From Nocardioides pinisoli (GTDB lineage Bacteria > Actinomycetota > Actinomycetes > Propionibacteriales > Nocardioidaceae), in the NCBI RefSeq assembly GCF_024199985.1, contig NZ_JANARS010000007.1:62001-126000 (forward strand): DNA of 64,000 bases. Reading direction: 5' to 3'. Shown here one piece after another: positions 35,885-45,345 of this stretch; the first letter of the stretch is position 1; every line of letters starts with the position of its first letter. The notes beneath the pieces were generated by a model. That model had not been told where the DNA came from. It worked only from the letters and a program-made list of their open reading frames with translations, and ran no database searches. The position numbers and the translations under genes are program-made.

Positions 35885-35923
35885 TCCCCCACCTTCGGGG
35901 GAGCACGGGTCTGTCGAAGGTGG
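35885..35923 (+). promoter_or_regulatory. Two overlapping, mutually exclusive hairpins upstream of the glycosyltransferases
   Basis: Hairpin A pairs TCCCCC (35885-35890) with GGGGGA (35897-35902). Hairpin B pairs CCACCTTCG (35889-35897) with CGAAGGTGG (35915-35923). They share bases, so only one can form at a time. This could be an attenuator or just a terminator for the upstream gene. Confidence 0.35.
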
Positions 35924-35936
35924 TGAGGATGGCGAG

Positions 35937-36959
35937 GTGCTGCACCCCGCCGACCCACGCCTCGCGATCGACCTCGCGACGCCCCACCACCTGCTGCTCG
36001 GCTCCGACACCCACGGCGTGACCCGGTACGCCGGCGAGGTGGCCGCCGCGGCCGGAGCACCGGTGGTCCGCGACGTCCGCGACGTCGAGCCGGGGGCGGC
36101 GGTGCACGTGCACCTGACCGACCGGCTGTTCGGACGGGAGCCGGCGGCCGCGGCGGAGGCCGTCGAGCAGCTGGCGCGGCGAGCACGCCTCACGGTGACG
36201 TTGCACGACGTCCCGCAGCCGACCGACGGGCCGGGCTTCCCGGGGCGAGCGGCGGCGTACGGCCGGATCGTGCGCGCCAGCCGGGCCTGGGCCACCAACT
36301 CCTGGCACGAGCACGCGCTCGTCGACCGCTGGAGCGCGCCCGGCGCCCGGGGCACCGTCATCCCGCTGCCCGTCGAGGGGCCGGCCGTGGTCGAGGTGCC
36401 CCGCCCCCGCGCGGCCGAGGGGGTCGCGACGCGACCGGTGGTCGGCGTGTTCGGCTTCGTCTACCCCGGCAAGGGCCACCGCCAGGTGGTCCGCGCGGTC
36501 GCCGCCCTGAGACGGGCCGGCATCATGGCGTCCGTGCGCGTGCTGGGCGACGCGGCGCCGGGGCACGTCGACGAGCTGGAGTCGCTGGTGCGCTCCGGTC
36601 GGGAGCGCGGCGTGCCGGTGGAGGTCTCCGGGCGGGTGCCGGACGACGACCTCGTCCGCGCCCTGCGCAGCGTGACGGTCGGGGTGACCGCGCATCGCAA
36701 CGTGTCCGCCTCGGGCAGCCTGAACTCGTGGATCGCCGCGGGCCGGCGTCCCCTCGTGCGCGACGGCGCCTACGCGCGCGAGATGGCCGCGCTGCGCCCC
36801 GGCACCCTCAGCCTCTTCGACGACGCCACCCTCGTGCCGCGCCTCGACGCCGCGCTGCGCCGGCCGGCGTCGACCTGGACCGCCCCGGGCGCCGGCCTCG
36901 GTCCGGGGCTGGACGAGACCGTCACGGCCTACCGGGCGTGGTGGGCGTCGGTGCGGTGA
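35937..36959 (+). CDS. Glycosyltransferase, GT-B-like
   Basis: 340 residues. Two Rossmann-like halves are visible: an N-terminal half with VTLHDVPQPTDGPGFPGR, and a C-terminal half with VVGVFGFVYPGKGHRQVVRAVAAL followed by VRVLGDAAPGH and VEVSGRVPDDDLVRAL, the usual GT4-type nucleotide-sugar half. The ExxxxxxxE motif is weak: near it the sequence is NVSASGSLNSWIAAGRRPLV. Start GTG 35937. It overlaps the following GT2 gene by GTGA, so the two probably build one glycan or glycolipid. Confidence 0.75.
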   Translation: MLHPADPRLAIDLATPHHLLLGSDTHGVTRYAGEVAAAAGAPVVRDVRDVEPGAAVHVHLTDRLFGREPAAAAEAVEQLARRARLTVTLHDVPQPTDGPGFPGRAAAYGRIVRASRAWATNSWHEHALVDRWSAPGARGTVIPLPVEGPAVVEVPRPRAAEGVATRPVVGVFGFVYPGKGHRQVVRAVAALRRAGIMASVRVLGDAAPGHVDELESLVRSGRERGVPVEVSGRVPDDDLVRALRSVTVGVTAHRNVSASGSLNSWIAAGRRPLVRDGAYAREMAALRPGTLSLFDDATLVPRLDAALRRPASTWTAPGAGLGPGLDETVTAYRAWWASVR

Positions 36960-38269
36960 CGGCGCCGCCGTGGGGCTCGAGCGTGCCCGGCAACCGCTGG
37001 GACCTCGCGCCCGAGGGAGCGCCCGGGCAGGCGCCTGGCCGCCGCGTGTCCGTCGTGGTCACCCACTTCGAGCAGCAGGCCGAGCTCGACCGCACGCTCG
37101 CGGCCCTGCGTCGGCAGACCCGCCGGCCGGACGAGGTCGTGGTGGCCGACGACGGGTCGGCGCGGGCGCCCGCGGTCCCGCCGGGCGTGCGTGTGGTGCG
37201 CCAGCACGACGACGGCTTCCGCGCGGCGGCCGCCCGCAACCTCGGCGTGGCGGCGAGCAGCGGTGACCTGTTGGTGCTGCTCGACGCCGACACCGTCCCC
37301 GAGCCGCACTTCGTCGAGCGCATGGTCGCCCTCCCCGAGGCCCTCCCCGAGGCCCTCGTCGTGGGTCGGCGCCGGCACGCCGACCTCGCCGGCACCTCGC
37401 CGGACCACGCGATCGAGGAGGTCGCGCCACCGTTGGAGCTGCCCGAGCCGGCCTGGCTCCGCGAGGCGTACGACGCCAGCCGCGACCTGCTGGACGCCGA
37501 CGGCAGCAGCCACCGGTTCGTCATCAGCGCCGTGCTCGCGTGCAGCCGGTGGTGGTGGGACGAGGTCGGCGGCTTCGACGCGACCTTCTCCAGCTATGGG
37601 GGAGAGGACTGGGACTTCGCCCACCGGTCGTGGACCGCGGGTGGCCTGCTGGCGCACCGGCGCGACGCCGTCGCCTGGCACGACGGACCGGACGCCGGCG
37701 CCCGCACCCGCGACCCGGACGCCCTCCTCGCCGAGACCGTCGCCGTCGCCGACCGCGGCGCCGCCCCCGTCACCGCCTGGCGCGGGCTGCTGCGAGGACC
37801 CGCGGACGTGGTGGTGACCTGCGCCCCGCACCTCGCCGACACGGAGCTCCTCGTCACGGTCGACTCGCTGCTCGCGGCGCTCCCGCGCGCCGTCGTACGC
37901 CTGTCCGACGCGCACCGCCGGATGGTCGGCCCCGACCCGCGCGTCGTGCCGGCGGACTCGGCGCTGCCGTCCACGGCGCGCGTGCACCTCGAGCTGCGCC
38001 GCGGCCTCGTCGGGGACGCCTGGGCGTGGACGTCGCTCCTCGACGGCCTCGACGGGACCACCGGGCGTCGCCCGCTCGCCGACGGCTGCGGCGAGGTGCA
38101 GGACCTGCGGCTGCTGCGCCGAGCCGCGCGGTGGGGGCGGCCCGACCTCGCGCCCGAGGGCCCGCCGCTGGCCACCGGCCTGCGTCCGTGGACCTCGGAG
38201 GTCACGCTGGCGTCCTGGCTCGGCGGGTGGGCGGCGCATCCGCCTGAGCCCCGGGACCACGGCGGCTGA
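36956..38269 (+). CDS. Family 2 glycosyltransferase with extra C-terminal domain
   Basis: 437 residues. The GT-A domain covers about the first 260: VSVVVTHFEQQAELDRTLAALRRQ, VVADDGS, LLVLLDADTVPEPHF (DAD metal motif) and GGFDATFSSYGGEDWDFAHR, the acceptor-side motif of galactosyltransferase-like GT2 enzymes. The remaining ~170 residues, starting about VTAWRGLLRGPADVVV, are a second region I do not recognise; it may bind the acceptor. No membrane segment. Start GTG overlaps the upstream gene. Confidence 0.85.
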   Translation: MTAPPWGSSVPGNRWDLAPEGAPGQAPGRRVSVVVTHFEQQAELDRTLAALRRQTRRPDEVVVADDGSARAPAVPPGVRVVRQHDDGFRAAAARNLGVAASSGDLLVLLDADTVPEPHFVERMVALPEALPEALVVGRRRHADLAGTSPDHAIEEVAPPLELPEPAWLREAYDASRDLLDADGSSHRFVISAVLACSRWWWDEVGGFDATFSSYGGEDWDFAHRSWTAGGLLAHRRDAVAWHDGPDAGARTRDPDALLAETVAVADRGAAPVTAWRGLLRGPADVVVTCAPHLADTELLVTVDSLLAALPRAVVRLSDAHRRMVGPDPRVVPADSALPSTARVHLELRRGLVGDAWAWTSLLDGLDGTTGRRPLADGCGEVQDLRLLRRAARWGRPDLAPEGPPLATGLRPWTSEVTLASWLGGWAAHPPEPRDHGG

Positions 38270-38303
38270 CGGACGCCACGCCCCCGCGTGCTCGAATGGC
38301 GCC

Positions 38304-39092
38304 ATGACCACCCGCCGCGGCCTCTTCGTCGCCCCCTTCGACGCGTTGGCAGACCCACGGCTGGTCGGTGACCTCGCCGCCGAGGCCGAGGCCGCCGGGT
38401 GGGACGGCTTCTTCGTCTGGGACCACCTGCAGTACGGCGACCGGGTGGCCGCGATCGCGGACCCGTGGACGTGCTGCGCCGCGATCGCCATGCGCACCGA
38501 ACGGCTGCTGCTCGGCCCCATGGTCACCCCGCTGCCCCGTCGACGGCCCCAGGTCCTGGCCCGTCAGGCCGCGAGCCTGGCCGTCCTGTCGGGCGGGCGC
38601 TTCGTGCTCGGCCTGGGGCTGGGGGACGACTGGGTGGGGGAGTTCAGCGCCTTCGGCGACGAGCCGGACCCCCGGGTGCGCGGCCGGATCCTCGACGAGG
38701 GGCTCGCCGTGCTCACGGGTCTCCTGGCCGGCGAGACCGTCGACCACGCGGGTGAGCACCAGGTCGCTCGCGGCGCCCGCTTCCTCCCGGCGCCCCCGGT
38801 GCCGATCTGGCTGGCCGGACGCTTCGGCAACCGGGCCCCGCTGCGGCGCGCGGCGTCGTACGACGGGTTCTTCGTCATCGGACTGGACGGTCCGGCCGAC
38901 CTCGACACCGTCGCCACCGACCTCGCCGCACACGAGCCGAGGCCGGGCTTCGACCTGGTCGTCGACCTGCAGCCCGGGCAGGACCCCGCAGCCTGGAGGG
39001 ACCGGGATGCCTCCTGGGTGCTCACCCGCATCGGTCCCTACGACCTCGACCTCACCGAGGTGCGCCGGGTCGTCGGGGCAGGTCCGGACTAG
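38304..39092 (+). CDS. Luciferase-like (LLM) flavin/F420-dependent oxidoreductase
   Basis: 262 residues. A TIM-barrel LLM protein: EAEAAGWDGFFVWDHLQYG, then LLLGPMVTPLPRRRPQVLARQAASLAVLSGGRFVLGLGLG. The second pattern is diagnostic. Actinobacterial members often use F420 rather than FMN; which applies here cannot be told by eye. Shorter than the ~330-residue average, as in several single-barrel members. Its stop shares CTAG with the convergent gene's stop. Confidence 0.9.
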   Translation: MTTRRGLFVAPFDALADPRLVGDLAAEAEAAGWDGFFVWDHLQYGDRVAAIADPWTCCAAIAMRTERLLLGPMVTPLPRRRPQVLARQAASLAVLSGGRFVLGLGLGDDWVGEFSAFGDEPDPRVRGRILDEGLAVLTGLLAGETVDHAGEHQVARGARFLPAPPVPIWLAGRFGNRAPLRRAASYDGFFVIGLDGPADLDTVATDLAAHEPRPGFDLVVDLQPGQDPAAWRDRDASWVLTRIGPYDLDLTEVRRVVGAGPD

Positions 39093-40324
39093 CGCGCGCG
39101 TCGCCGGACCACGGCCCGGACGAGCATCCACGCCAGGAGGCCCGTTGCGACGGCGAGCACTCCCCGGAGCAGCCACGGCCACGGGCCGCGGTCCACGGCG
39201 TCGGGATCGACGACCTCGAGGGTCGCGGCGAGCGACGAGGCGAGCTGGAAGCGACCGACGCCGAAGGACGCCAGGTCGGACATCCGCATCAGGGTGCGCG
39301 GCTGGGCGCCGTCGAGCGGTACCACGGAGAGCGTCTGCTGGTCGTGCCCGCAGCACGAGTCCGTGCCCTCGACCGCGACCACCGTGAGCACCGCCTCGGG
39401 CCCGGCCCAGCCCAGCACGCGCCCCGGCCCGGTGAGGTCGAGCCGCAGGGGATCCGGTACGTCGCCGCCGCGCCCGGTCGCGTCGACGAAGGCCAGCCCG
39501 GTCGGGATGCCCGGCGCGTCGACGCCCGGCGGCGCCGCGACCGGCTCCGTCCTCGTGACGGCGAGCAGCCGGCCGTCGGGCGACCAGGCGGCGGGCCCGG
39601 CCAGCACCCCGTGGACCTCCAGGTCGCGCTGGCCGCCGTCCTGCAGGTCCACGACGGTGACCGCGCCTGACTGCTCGACCGCGATCTCCGAGCCGTCGGG
39701 CGAGAACGCCGCCCCGGTGGACGACCGGTCGAGCCCGAGCACCTGCGCCGCGTCGTCGGGGAGGTCCAGCAGGGCGATGTCGCCGGTGATCCGCCCTCCG
39801 GAGTAGGGGTTCGTCGCTTCGTCGGACACCAGGCTCGCCAGCGTCTTGCCGTCCGCGGACCACGCCACCGGCACCACGCTGCGGCCGGCGGGGAGGGCGT
39901 GGCGGGTCGTCGCGCCCGTGCGCAGGTCGACGACGACGACGTCAGGACGGTCGACGTCGTGGTCGCCGACCGCCACCCGGGTGCCGTCGGGCGAGAGCAG
40001 CATCGGCGCCGGGTCGCCCTGGGTCTCGCCGCCGGCGCGCTCCTCGGCCACGTCGACGCGGCGATAGCTGGCGCCGTCCGCGCCCAGCACGACCGCCTGC
40101 GGGAAGTCGAGGAACTCGACGCCGTAGCCGTGCTGCCACAGCGCGACGACAGGTCCGGGCGGCGAGGACGACACCGACCCGGTCAGGTGCGAGTAGCCCG
40201 CCATCTCCTCCGGCACCGCGGGCGTCGCCACACTCGTCGGGCCGCCGCCCTGTCCGGTGAGGACGACGACTCCCAGCGCGACGGCAAGGCCGACGGCGGG
40301 AGGCACTGCGGCGAGCGGGCGCAC
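39089..40324 (-). CDS. Membrane-tethered TolB/WD40-like beta-propeller protein
   Basis: 411 residues. Residues ~5-25 form an N-terminal hydrophobic segment; a second one near the C-terminus (WLLRGVLAVATGLLAWMLVRAVV) ends in a basic tail. Between them are propeller blades marked by repeated SPDGT/SPDGS/SPDGR and WSADGK motifs. A Cys pair (DSCCGHDQ) sits in one blade. The propeller is probably extracellular. Function unknown. TAGACT ends 6 nt before the GTG start, suggesting a leaderless mRNA. Confidence 0.78.
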   Translation of the reverse strand: MRPLAAVPPAVGLAVALGVVVLTGQGGGPTSVATPAVPEEMAGYSHLTGSVSSSPPGPVVALWQHGYGVEFLDFPQAVVLGADGASYRRVDVAEERAGGETQGDPAPMLLSPDGTRVAVGDHDVDRPDVVVVDLRTGATTRHALPAGRSVVPVAWSADGKTLASLVSDEATNPYSGGRITGDIALLDLPDDAAQVLGLDRSSTGAAFSPDGSEIAVEQSGAVTVVDLQDGGQRDLEVHGVLAGPAAWSPDGRLLAVTRTEPVAAPPGVDAPGIPTGLAFVDATGRGGDVPDPLRLDLTGPGRVLGWAGPEAVLTVVAVEGTDSCCGHDQQTLSVVPLDGAQPRTLMRMSDLASFGVGRFQLASSLAATLEVVDPDAVDRGPWPWLLRGVLAVATGLLAWMLVRAVVRRRAR

Positions 40325-40349
40325 GCGCGGAGTCTAGGCGCGCGGCACG

Positions 40350-41501
40350 TCAGCCGAAGGCGCTGATGCCGGTCTCGGCGCGGCCGATGATGAGCTTCTG
40401 GATCTGCGACGTGCCCTCGTAGAGCGTCATCACGCGGGCGTCCCGCAGGTACTTCGCGACCGGGAAGTCGTCGACGTAGCCCGCCCCGCCGTGCACCTGG
40501 ATCGCGTTGTTCGCGGCCCGCACGGCGGCCTCCGACGCGAAGAGCTTGGCCTTGGAGGCCGCGATGCCGAAGGGCTCGCCGCGGTCGACGAGGTCGGCGC
40601 ACCGCCAGGCCAGCAGCCGGGCGGCGTCGGCGTCGAGCGAGATGTCGGCGATGAGGTCCTGCACCAGCTGGAACGACGCGATCGGCTTGCCGAACTGCCT
40701 GCGCTCCCCGGCGTAGGCCACCGATGCCTCGAGACAGCCCTGCACGATCCCCACGCAGCCCGAGGCGACGGCGAGCCGGCCCTTGTCGAGCGTGCCCATC
40801 GCGATCCGGAAGCCGCGGCCGACCTCGCCGAGCCGCGCCGAGTCCGGGACGCGTACGCCGCTGAGGAACAGCTCGGCGGTCGCCTGGCCGCGCAGCCCGA
40901 GCTTGTTCCGCACCTCGCGGGCCTCGAAGCCGGGGGTGTCGGTCGGGACGAGGAACGCCGTCACGCCGCGCGGGCCCTCGTCGCTGGTGCGCGCGAAGAC
41001 GAGGGAGACGTCGGCCCACGTCCCGTTGGTGATGAAGAGCTTCTGGCCGTCGATCACCCAGTCCGACCCGTCGCGGACGGCACGGGAGGTGAGGTTGCCC
41101 GCGTCGGAGCCGGTGCCGGGCTCGGTGAGCCCGAAGCAGCCGAGCGCCGTGGCGGACGCGAGGCGGGGAAGCCACTCCTGCTTCTGCTCCTCGGTGCCGT
41201 GGTCGAGGATCGACTTGCCCACCAGCCCGCTGCTCACCGACACGATCCCGCGCAGCGCGGAGTCGGCCCGGCCCAGCTCCTCCATGGCCAGGGAGTAGGT
41301 GACGTAGTCGCCACCGACCCCGCCGTAGCGCTCGGGGATCGTGAGTCCGAAGAAGCCGAGCTCGGCCATCTTCGGCACGATCGCGAGGTCGACGGACTCC
41401 TCGTGGTCCCACCGCATCCGGTGGGGGACGGCTTCCCGCTCGAGGAAGTCGCGGGCGAGGTCGCGGAAGGCCTGCTGCTCCTCGGTGAGGGAGAGGTCCA
41501 T
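40350..41501 (-). CDS. Acyl-CoA dehydrogenase (with catalytic Glu motif)
   Basis: 383 residues. Motifs: GCFGLTEPGTGSDAGN (FAD contact), RRQFGKPIASFQLVQDLIADI, and AIQVHGGAGYVDDFPVAKYLRDARVMTLYEGTSQIQKLIIGR with the YEGTS glutamate used as base in typical homotetrameric enzymes. It oxidises an acyl-CoA to the enoyl-CoA with FAD. It is the third gene of a leftward row of three dehydrogenases, 11 bp after the middle one, so the row is likely one catabolic operon. Substrate chain unknown. Confidence 0.94.
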   Translation of the reverse strand: MDLSLTEEQQAFRDLARDFLEREAVPHRMRWDHEESVDLAIVPKMAELGFFGLTIPERYGGVGGDYVTYSLAMEELGRADSALRGIVSVSSGLVGKSILDHGTEEQKQEWLPRLASATALGCFGLTEPGTGSDAGNLTSRAVRDGSDWVIDGQKLFITNGTWADVSLVFARTSDEGPRGVTAFLVPTDTPGFEAREVRNKLGLRGQATAELFLSGVRVPDSARLGEVGRGFRIAMGTLDKGRLAVASGCVGIVQGCLEASVAYAGERRQFGKPIASFQLVQDLIADISLDADAARLLAWRCADLVDRGEPFGIAASKAKLFASEAAVRAANNAIQVHGGAGYVDDFPVAKYLRDARVMTLYEGTSQIQKLIIGRAETGISAFG

Positions 41502-41512
41502 CAGGGGCCGCC

Positions 41513-42652
41513 TCAGACCGCTTCGACGAGGTCGTGGTCGGTGACCCGGGCGGAGAGTCGCGCGAGGTGGTGCCCGGCGTTGCCGAGCCACTGCTCGAGG
41601 ACGGCGAGGTGCGCGGTGCCCACGCCCACGGCGTACTCCGCGGTCATGCCGATGCCTCCGTGGAGCTGGATGGCCTCCTCGCCGATGTGGCGCGCCGCCC
41701 GGCCGACCTGGAGCCCGACGCGGTCGGCGGCGTCGGCGACCACCTCGCGGTCGCCGCCCGCGATGGTCATGGTCGCCCAGTCGACGGTGCTGTGGGCCAG
41801 CTCCAGCGAGACGTACATGTCGGCGGCGCGGAAGGTGAGCGCCTGGAAGGTGTTGAGCGTGACGCCGAACTGCTTGCGGCTCTTGAGGTAGTCGGTCGTG
41901 GCCCGCACCTGGCTCTGCATCACGCCCAAGGCCTGGTTGGCGCCCATGATCCGGGTCAGGTCGCTGATCGTGGCGATGCTCGGGGTGAGGTCACGACCGG
42001 GCTCGCCGAGCGGTGTGGCGGCGCTGGCCTCGAAGCGCACGGTCGCCGCGCGGGTCAGGTCGGCCGCGGCGTAGCCGGTGACCGACACCGCGCCGGCGTC
42101 CACGACGAACACGCCGGTGCCGCCGCCGTCGGGCAGCGCGGCCGTCACGACGAGGTGGTCGGCGAAGGCGCCGCCCATGACCGGGTCGGCGACGCCGTCG
42201 AGGGTCCAGCTCCCGTCCGAGACGGAGGCGCGGACGCCGTCGGCGCCGGCGGACCACCGGCCACCGGGAGAGGTGTCGGCCGCGGCGAGCAGGACCTCAC
42301 CGGCACTGAGGCGGCCGAGCAGGTCGGCCTTCTGCGCCGGCGTCCCGACCGCGGCGACGAGGCCGCCGGCGTGCACGACGCCGGACAGGTAGGGCTCGGG
42401 GGCGAGCACGCGACCCATCTCCTGGCACACGATCCCGATCTCGACGGGACCGGCGCCGACGCCGCCGTCGGCCTCGCTGAAGGGCAGCCCGAGGACGCCC
42501 ATCTCGGCCAGGCGGCCCCAGAGGGAGCGGTCGAACCCGGGGTCGTCGGCCACCGTGCGGCGCCGCGCCTCGTGGTCGCCGTACGTCGTCGCGAGCAGGC
42601 CGCGGACGGCCTCGCGCAGCGCCTGCTGCTCGTCGTCGTAGGTGAAGTCCAT
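41513..42652 (-). CDS. Acyl-CoA dehydrogenase-like subunit, divergent
   Basis: 379 residues. The fold is clear from KSRKQFGVTLNTFQALTFRAADMY and EEAIQLHGGIGMTAEYAVGVGTAHLAVLEQWLG, but the region that normally reads YEGTxEIQ is not recognisable, so the usual catalytic Glu is absent. In Actinobacteria such subunits pair with a second dehydrogenase as heterotetramers (the FadE28/FadE29 type in steroid degradation). The gene upstream (17 bp away) is the natural partner candidate. Confidence 0.88.
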   Translation of the reverse strand: MDFTYDDEQQALREAVRGLLATTYGDHEARRRTVADDPGFDRSLWGRLAEMGVLGLPFSEADGGVGAGPVEIGIVCQEMGRVLAPEPYLSGVVHAGGLVAAVGTPAQKADLLGRLSAGEVLLAAADTSPGGRWSAGADGVRASVSDGSWTLDGVADPVMGGAFADHLVVTAALPDGGGTGVFVVDAGAVSVTGYAAADLTRAATVRFEASAATPLGEPGRDLTPSIATISDLTRIMGANQALGVMQSQVRATTDYLKSRKQFGVTLNTFQALTFRAADMYVSLELAHSTVDWATMTIAGGDREVVADAADRVGLQVGRAARHIGEEAIQLHGGIGMTAEYAVGVGTAHLAVLEQWLGNAGHHLARLSARVTDHDLVEAV

Positions 42653-42669
42653 GTCGTCTCCCCGTCCCC

Positions 42670-43821
42670 TCAGAGTCCCAGGATGGTGCGGCTGATGATC
42701 TGGCGCTGGATCTCGTTGGACCCGCCGTAGATCGAGGCCTTGCGCAGGTTGAGGTAGGTCGGTGCCGACCGGCGCGCCCAGCCCTCCTGGGGCGAGTCGT
42801 CGCCCGCGTGGGCGGCGAGCGACGCGGGCCCGGCGAGGTCGAGCGCGAGCTCGCTGACCGCCTGCTGGAGCTCGGTGCCCCGCAGCTTGAGGACCGAGGA
42901 GGCCGGGTGCGGTGCGCCGTCCGAGGAGTGCGCGACCACCCGCAGCGCGGTGAGCTCGAGCGCCAGCAGCGCGGTCTCGAGCTCGGCGACACGGGCCCGG
43001 ACGAGCGGGTCGTCCATCTGCGCGGCCGCCGACCGCTTGAGCCCGGCGAGGGCACGCTTGGTCGCGCCCACCGGTGCGACGCCGACGCGCTCGTTGCCGA
43101 GGAGGAACTTGGCGATGGTCCAGCCGCCGTTGAGCTCGCCGACCAGCAGGTCGCCCGGCACCCGCACGTCGGTGAACCACACCTCGTTGACCTCGTGGCC
43201 CCCGTCGATCAGCTCGATCGGCCGCACCTCGACGCCGGGGGTGGTCATGTCGATGAGGAGCATCGAGATGCCGGCCTGCTTCTTCACCTCCGGGTCGGTG
43301 CGCACCAGGGTGAAGATCCAGTCGCCGTGCTGGCCCAGCGTGGTCCACGTCTTCTGGCCGTTGACGACCCAGTCGTCGCCGTCGCGGACCGCGGTCGTGC
43401 GCAGGCTCGCGAGGTCGGAGCCGGCGTCGGGCTCGGAGAACCCCTGCGACCACCAGATGTCGAGGTTGGCGGTGGCGGGGAGGAAGCGCTCCTTCTGCTC
43501 CTGCGTGCCGAAGTGGGCGATAACCGGCCCGATCATGGAGGCGTTGAACGCCAGCGGGATCGGCACGCCCGCGCGCTGCATCTCCTCGTGCCAGAGGTGC
43601 CGCTGGAGCTCGGTCCAGTCCTGGCCGCCCCACTCGACCGGCCAGTGCGGCACGGCGAGGCCCTCGGCGTTGAGCGTCCGCTGGGCCTCGACGATCTGGT
43701 CCTTGGTGAGGTGCCGGCCCTCGAGGACGGTGTCGCGGATCTCCTGCGGCACCCGGGTGGTGAAGAACTCCCGCATCCTCGTCCGGAACTCCGCGTCGGC
43801 GGGGCTGAGCTCGAGCTGCAT
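42670..43821 (-). CDS. Acyl-CoA dehydrogenase subunit, YGGSNEIQ type
   Basis: 383 residues. Motifs: WWSQGFSEPDAGSDLASLRTTA and the C-terminal IYGGSNEIQRQIISRTILGL, with Gly-Gly-Ser in place of the Glu of classical enzymes. This type is common in alpha2beta2 dehydrogenases of sterol side-chain and other CoA-ester catabolism. First gene of the three-dehydrogenase row, with GAGGAG upstream of the ATG. The actual substrate is unknown. Confidence 0.92.
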   Translation of the reverse strand: MQLELSPADAEFRTRMREFFTTRVPQEIRDTVLEGRHLTKDQIVEAQRTLNAEGLAVPHWPVEWGGQDWTELQRHLWHEEMQRAGVPIPLAFNASMIGPVIAHFGTQEQKERFLPATANLDIWWSQGFSEPDAGSDLASLRTTAVRDGDDWVVNGQKTWTTLGQHGDWIFTLVRTDPEVKKQAGISMLLIDMTTPGVEVRPIELIDGGHEVNEVWFTDVRVPGDLLVGELNGGWTIAKFLLGNERVGVAPVGATKRALAGLKRSAAAQMDDPLVRARVAELETALLALELTALRVVAHSSDGAPHPASSVLKLRGTELQQAVSELALDLAGPASLAAHAGDDSPQEGWARRSAPTYLNLRKASIYGGSNEIQRQIISRTILGL

Positions 43822-43958
43822 GTGACTCCTCGGGTCGACGGCTGGCCCCATCATGTCCGTCGCCCGGTAACGGGTCCATGCGCGCACTCCCGCCCCCACC
43901 AGTGGGGACGGGAGTGTCGTCGTGGACCCGTTGCCCCGGGCCGGGGTGGGCGAGCGGG

Positions 43959-45257
43959 TCAGCCCTGGGTGGCGTCGGAGTCGAGGACGAGGTCCGCGCT
44001 CTGCTCGTCGCCGCCGCTCGTCCAGGTGACGGTCACCGAGTCGCCGGGGCGGTAGGAGCGGATCGTCGCGACGAGGGAGTCGGCGCCGGTGATCCGCTGG
44101 TCGTCGACCTGGGTGATCACGCTGCCCGCCGTGAGACCGGCCTTGTCCGCGGTCGAGCCGGGCGTCACCTCGCTCACCACCGCGCCTGCGGAGTCGCCGG
44201 TCCGCGGGTCGCCGACCTGGATGCCGAGGCGGGCGTGCGTCGGGGTCTCGCCGGCCGCCATCTGGTCGACGATCGGCATCACCTCGTCGATGGGGATCGC
44301 GAACCCGAGCCCGATCGAGCCGCCCTGCGCCTGGCCGTAGGGCGACTGCGACGCGGCGGTGCGGATCGAGGAGTTGATGCCGACGACCGCACCCGTCATG
44401 TCGACGAGCGGGCCACCGGAGTTGCCGGGGTTGATGGCGGCGTCGGTCTGGATCGCGGGGTACGTCGTGGAGTTGCCCTGGTCGTCGGAGCCGACGTTGA
44501 CCGGACGGTCGAGCGCGCTGACGATGCCGCTGGTGACGGTCGCGTCGAGGCCGAACGGCGAGCCGACGGCGACGACGCCCTCGCCGACGCCGAGGTTGGC
44601 GGACTTGCCGATGGTGGCCGGGGTGAGGTCGGAGACCCCCTGGGCCTTGATCACGGCGGTGTCGGTGAGCGGGTCGGTGCCGAGGACCTCGGCCTCGGCG
44701 CTGGTGCCGTCGTCGAAGGACACCGTGACGGTGCCTCCCTCGGCTCCCTCGACCACGTGGTTGTTGGTCAGGATGGTGCCGTCGGCGGTGAGGATGATGC
44801 CGGAGCCGGACCCGGCTCCCTCGGCGGTGGTGACGTCGATCTTCACGACGCTGGGCAGCACCTTCTGGGCCACCGACTCCACCGACCCGTCGGCCGGCGG
44901 CGTGTCCGGCTGCGACGACACCTGCGAGGTCGACACCGGGCTCTCCTGCGACGAGCCGCTGGAGCCGTCCTGGGTCGCGTCCCACCAGGCGGCGCCACCG
45001 ATGCCGGCCCCTCCGCCGACCAGCAGGGAGGTGGCGACGACGGCGGCGGCTAGTCCGGCCCGTCCCCGCCCGGACCGCCCGCGCGGGGGTGTCTGGGTGG
45101 GCTGCTGGGCCGGGAACCCGGGGTGTCCGGGAGGTGCCGCCGGTGCGGGGTGAGGGCCGGCTCCGGTCCACCCGGTGGAGGCCCGCTCGTAGGGGTTGTC
45201 CTGGGCCGGCCGGGGGTGGTGCTGGCCGCCGTGCTGGGGGGTCTGTCCGTCGCTCAT
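43959..45257 (-). CDS. HtrA/DegP-like membrane-anchored serine protease with PDZ domain
   Basis: 432 residues. A Pro/Gln-rich cytoplasmic N-terminus is followed by one membrane helix (LAAAVVATSLLVGGGAGIGGAAW), a Ser/Thr-rich linker, a trypsin-like domain and a C-terminal PDZ domain (LTAGSVITQVDDQRITGADSL). The triad is His in LTNNHVVEG, Asp in DPLTDTAVIKA and Ser in NPGNSGGPLVD. Such proteins remove misfolded envelope proteins. ATG 45257 starts the conserved soluble tail. Confidence 0.94.
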   Translation of the reverse strand: MSDGQTPQHGGQHHPRPAQDNPYERASTGWTGAGPHPAPAAPPGHPGFPAQQPTQTPPRGRSGRGRAGLAAAVVATSLLVGGGAGIGGAAWWDATQDGSSGSSQESPVSTSQVSSQPDTPPADGSVESVAQKVLPSVVKIDVTTAEGAGSGSGIILTADGTILTNNHVVEGAEGGTVTVSFDDGTSAEAEVLGTDPLTDTAVIKAQGVSDLTPATIGKSANLGVGEGVVAVGSPFGLDATVTSGIVSALDRPVNVGSDDQGNSTTYPAIQTDAAINPGNSGGPLVDMTGAVVGINSSIRTAASQSPYGQAQGGSIGLGFAIPIDEVMPIVDQMAAGETPTHARLGIQVGDPRTGDSAGAVVSEVTPGSTADKAGLTAGSVITQVDDQRITGADSLVATIRSYRPGDSVTVTWTSGGDEQSADLVLDSDATQG

Positions 45258-45345
45258 GTCTACGACGATGCGTCGGGACCCTGTGGATGCGCTGAGAACG
45301 CGCTGGGAAGGTGCAGAGACCTCGCCGCGGATCACGGCGCGACCC

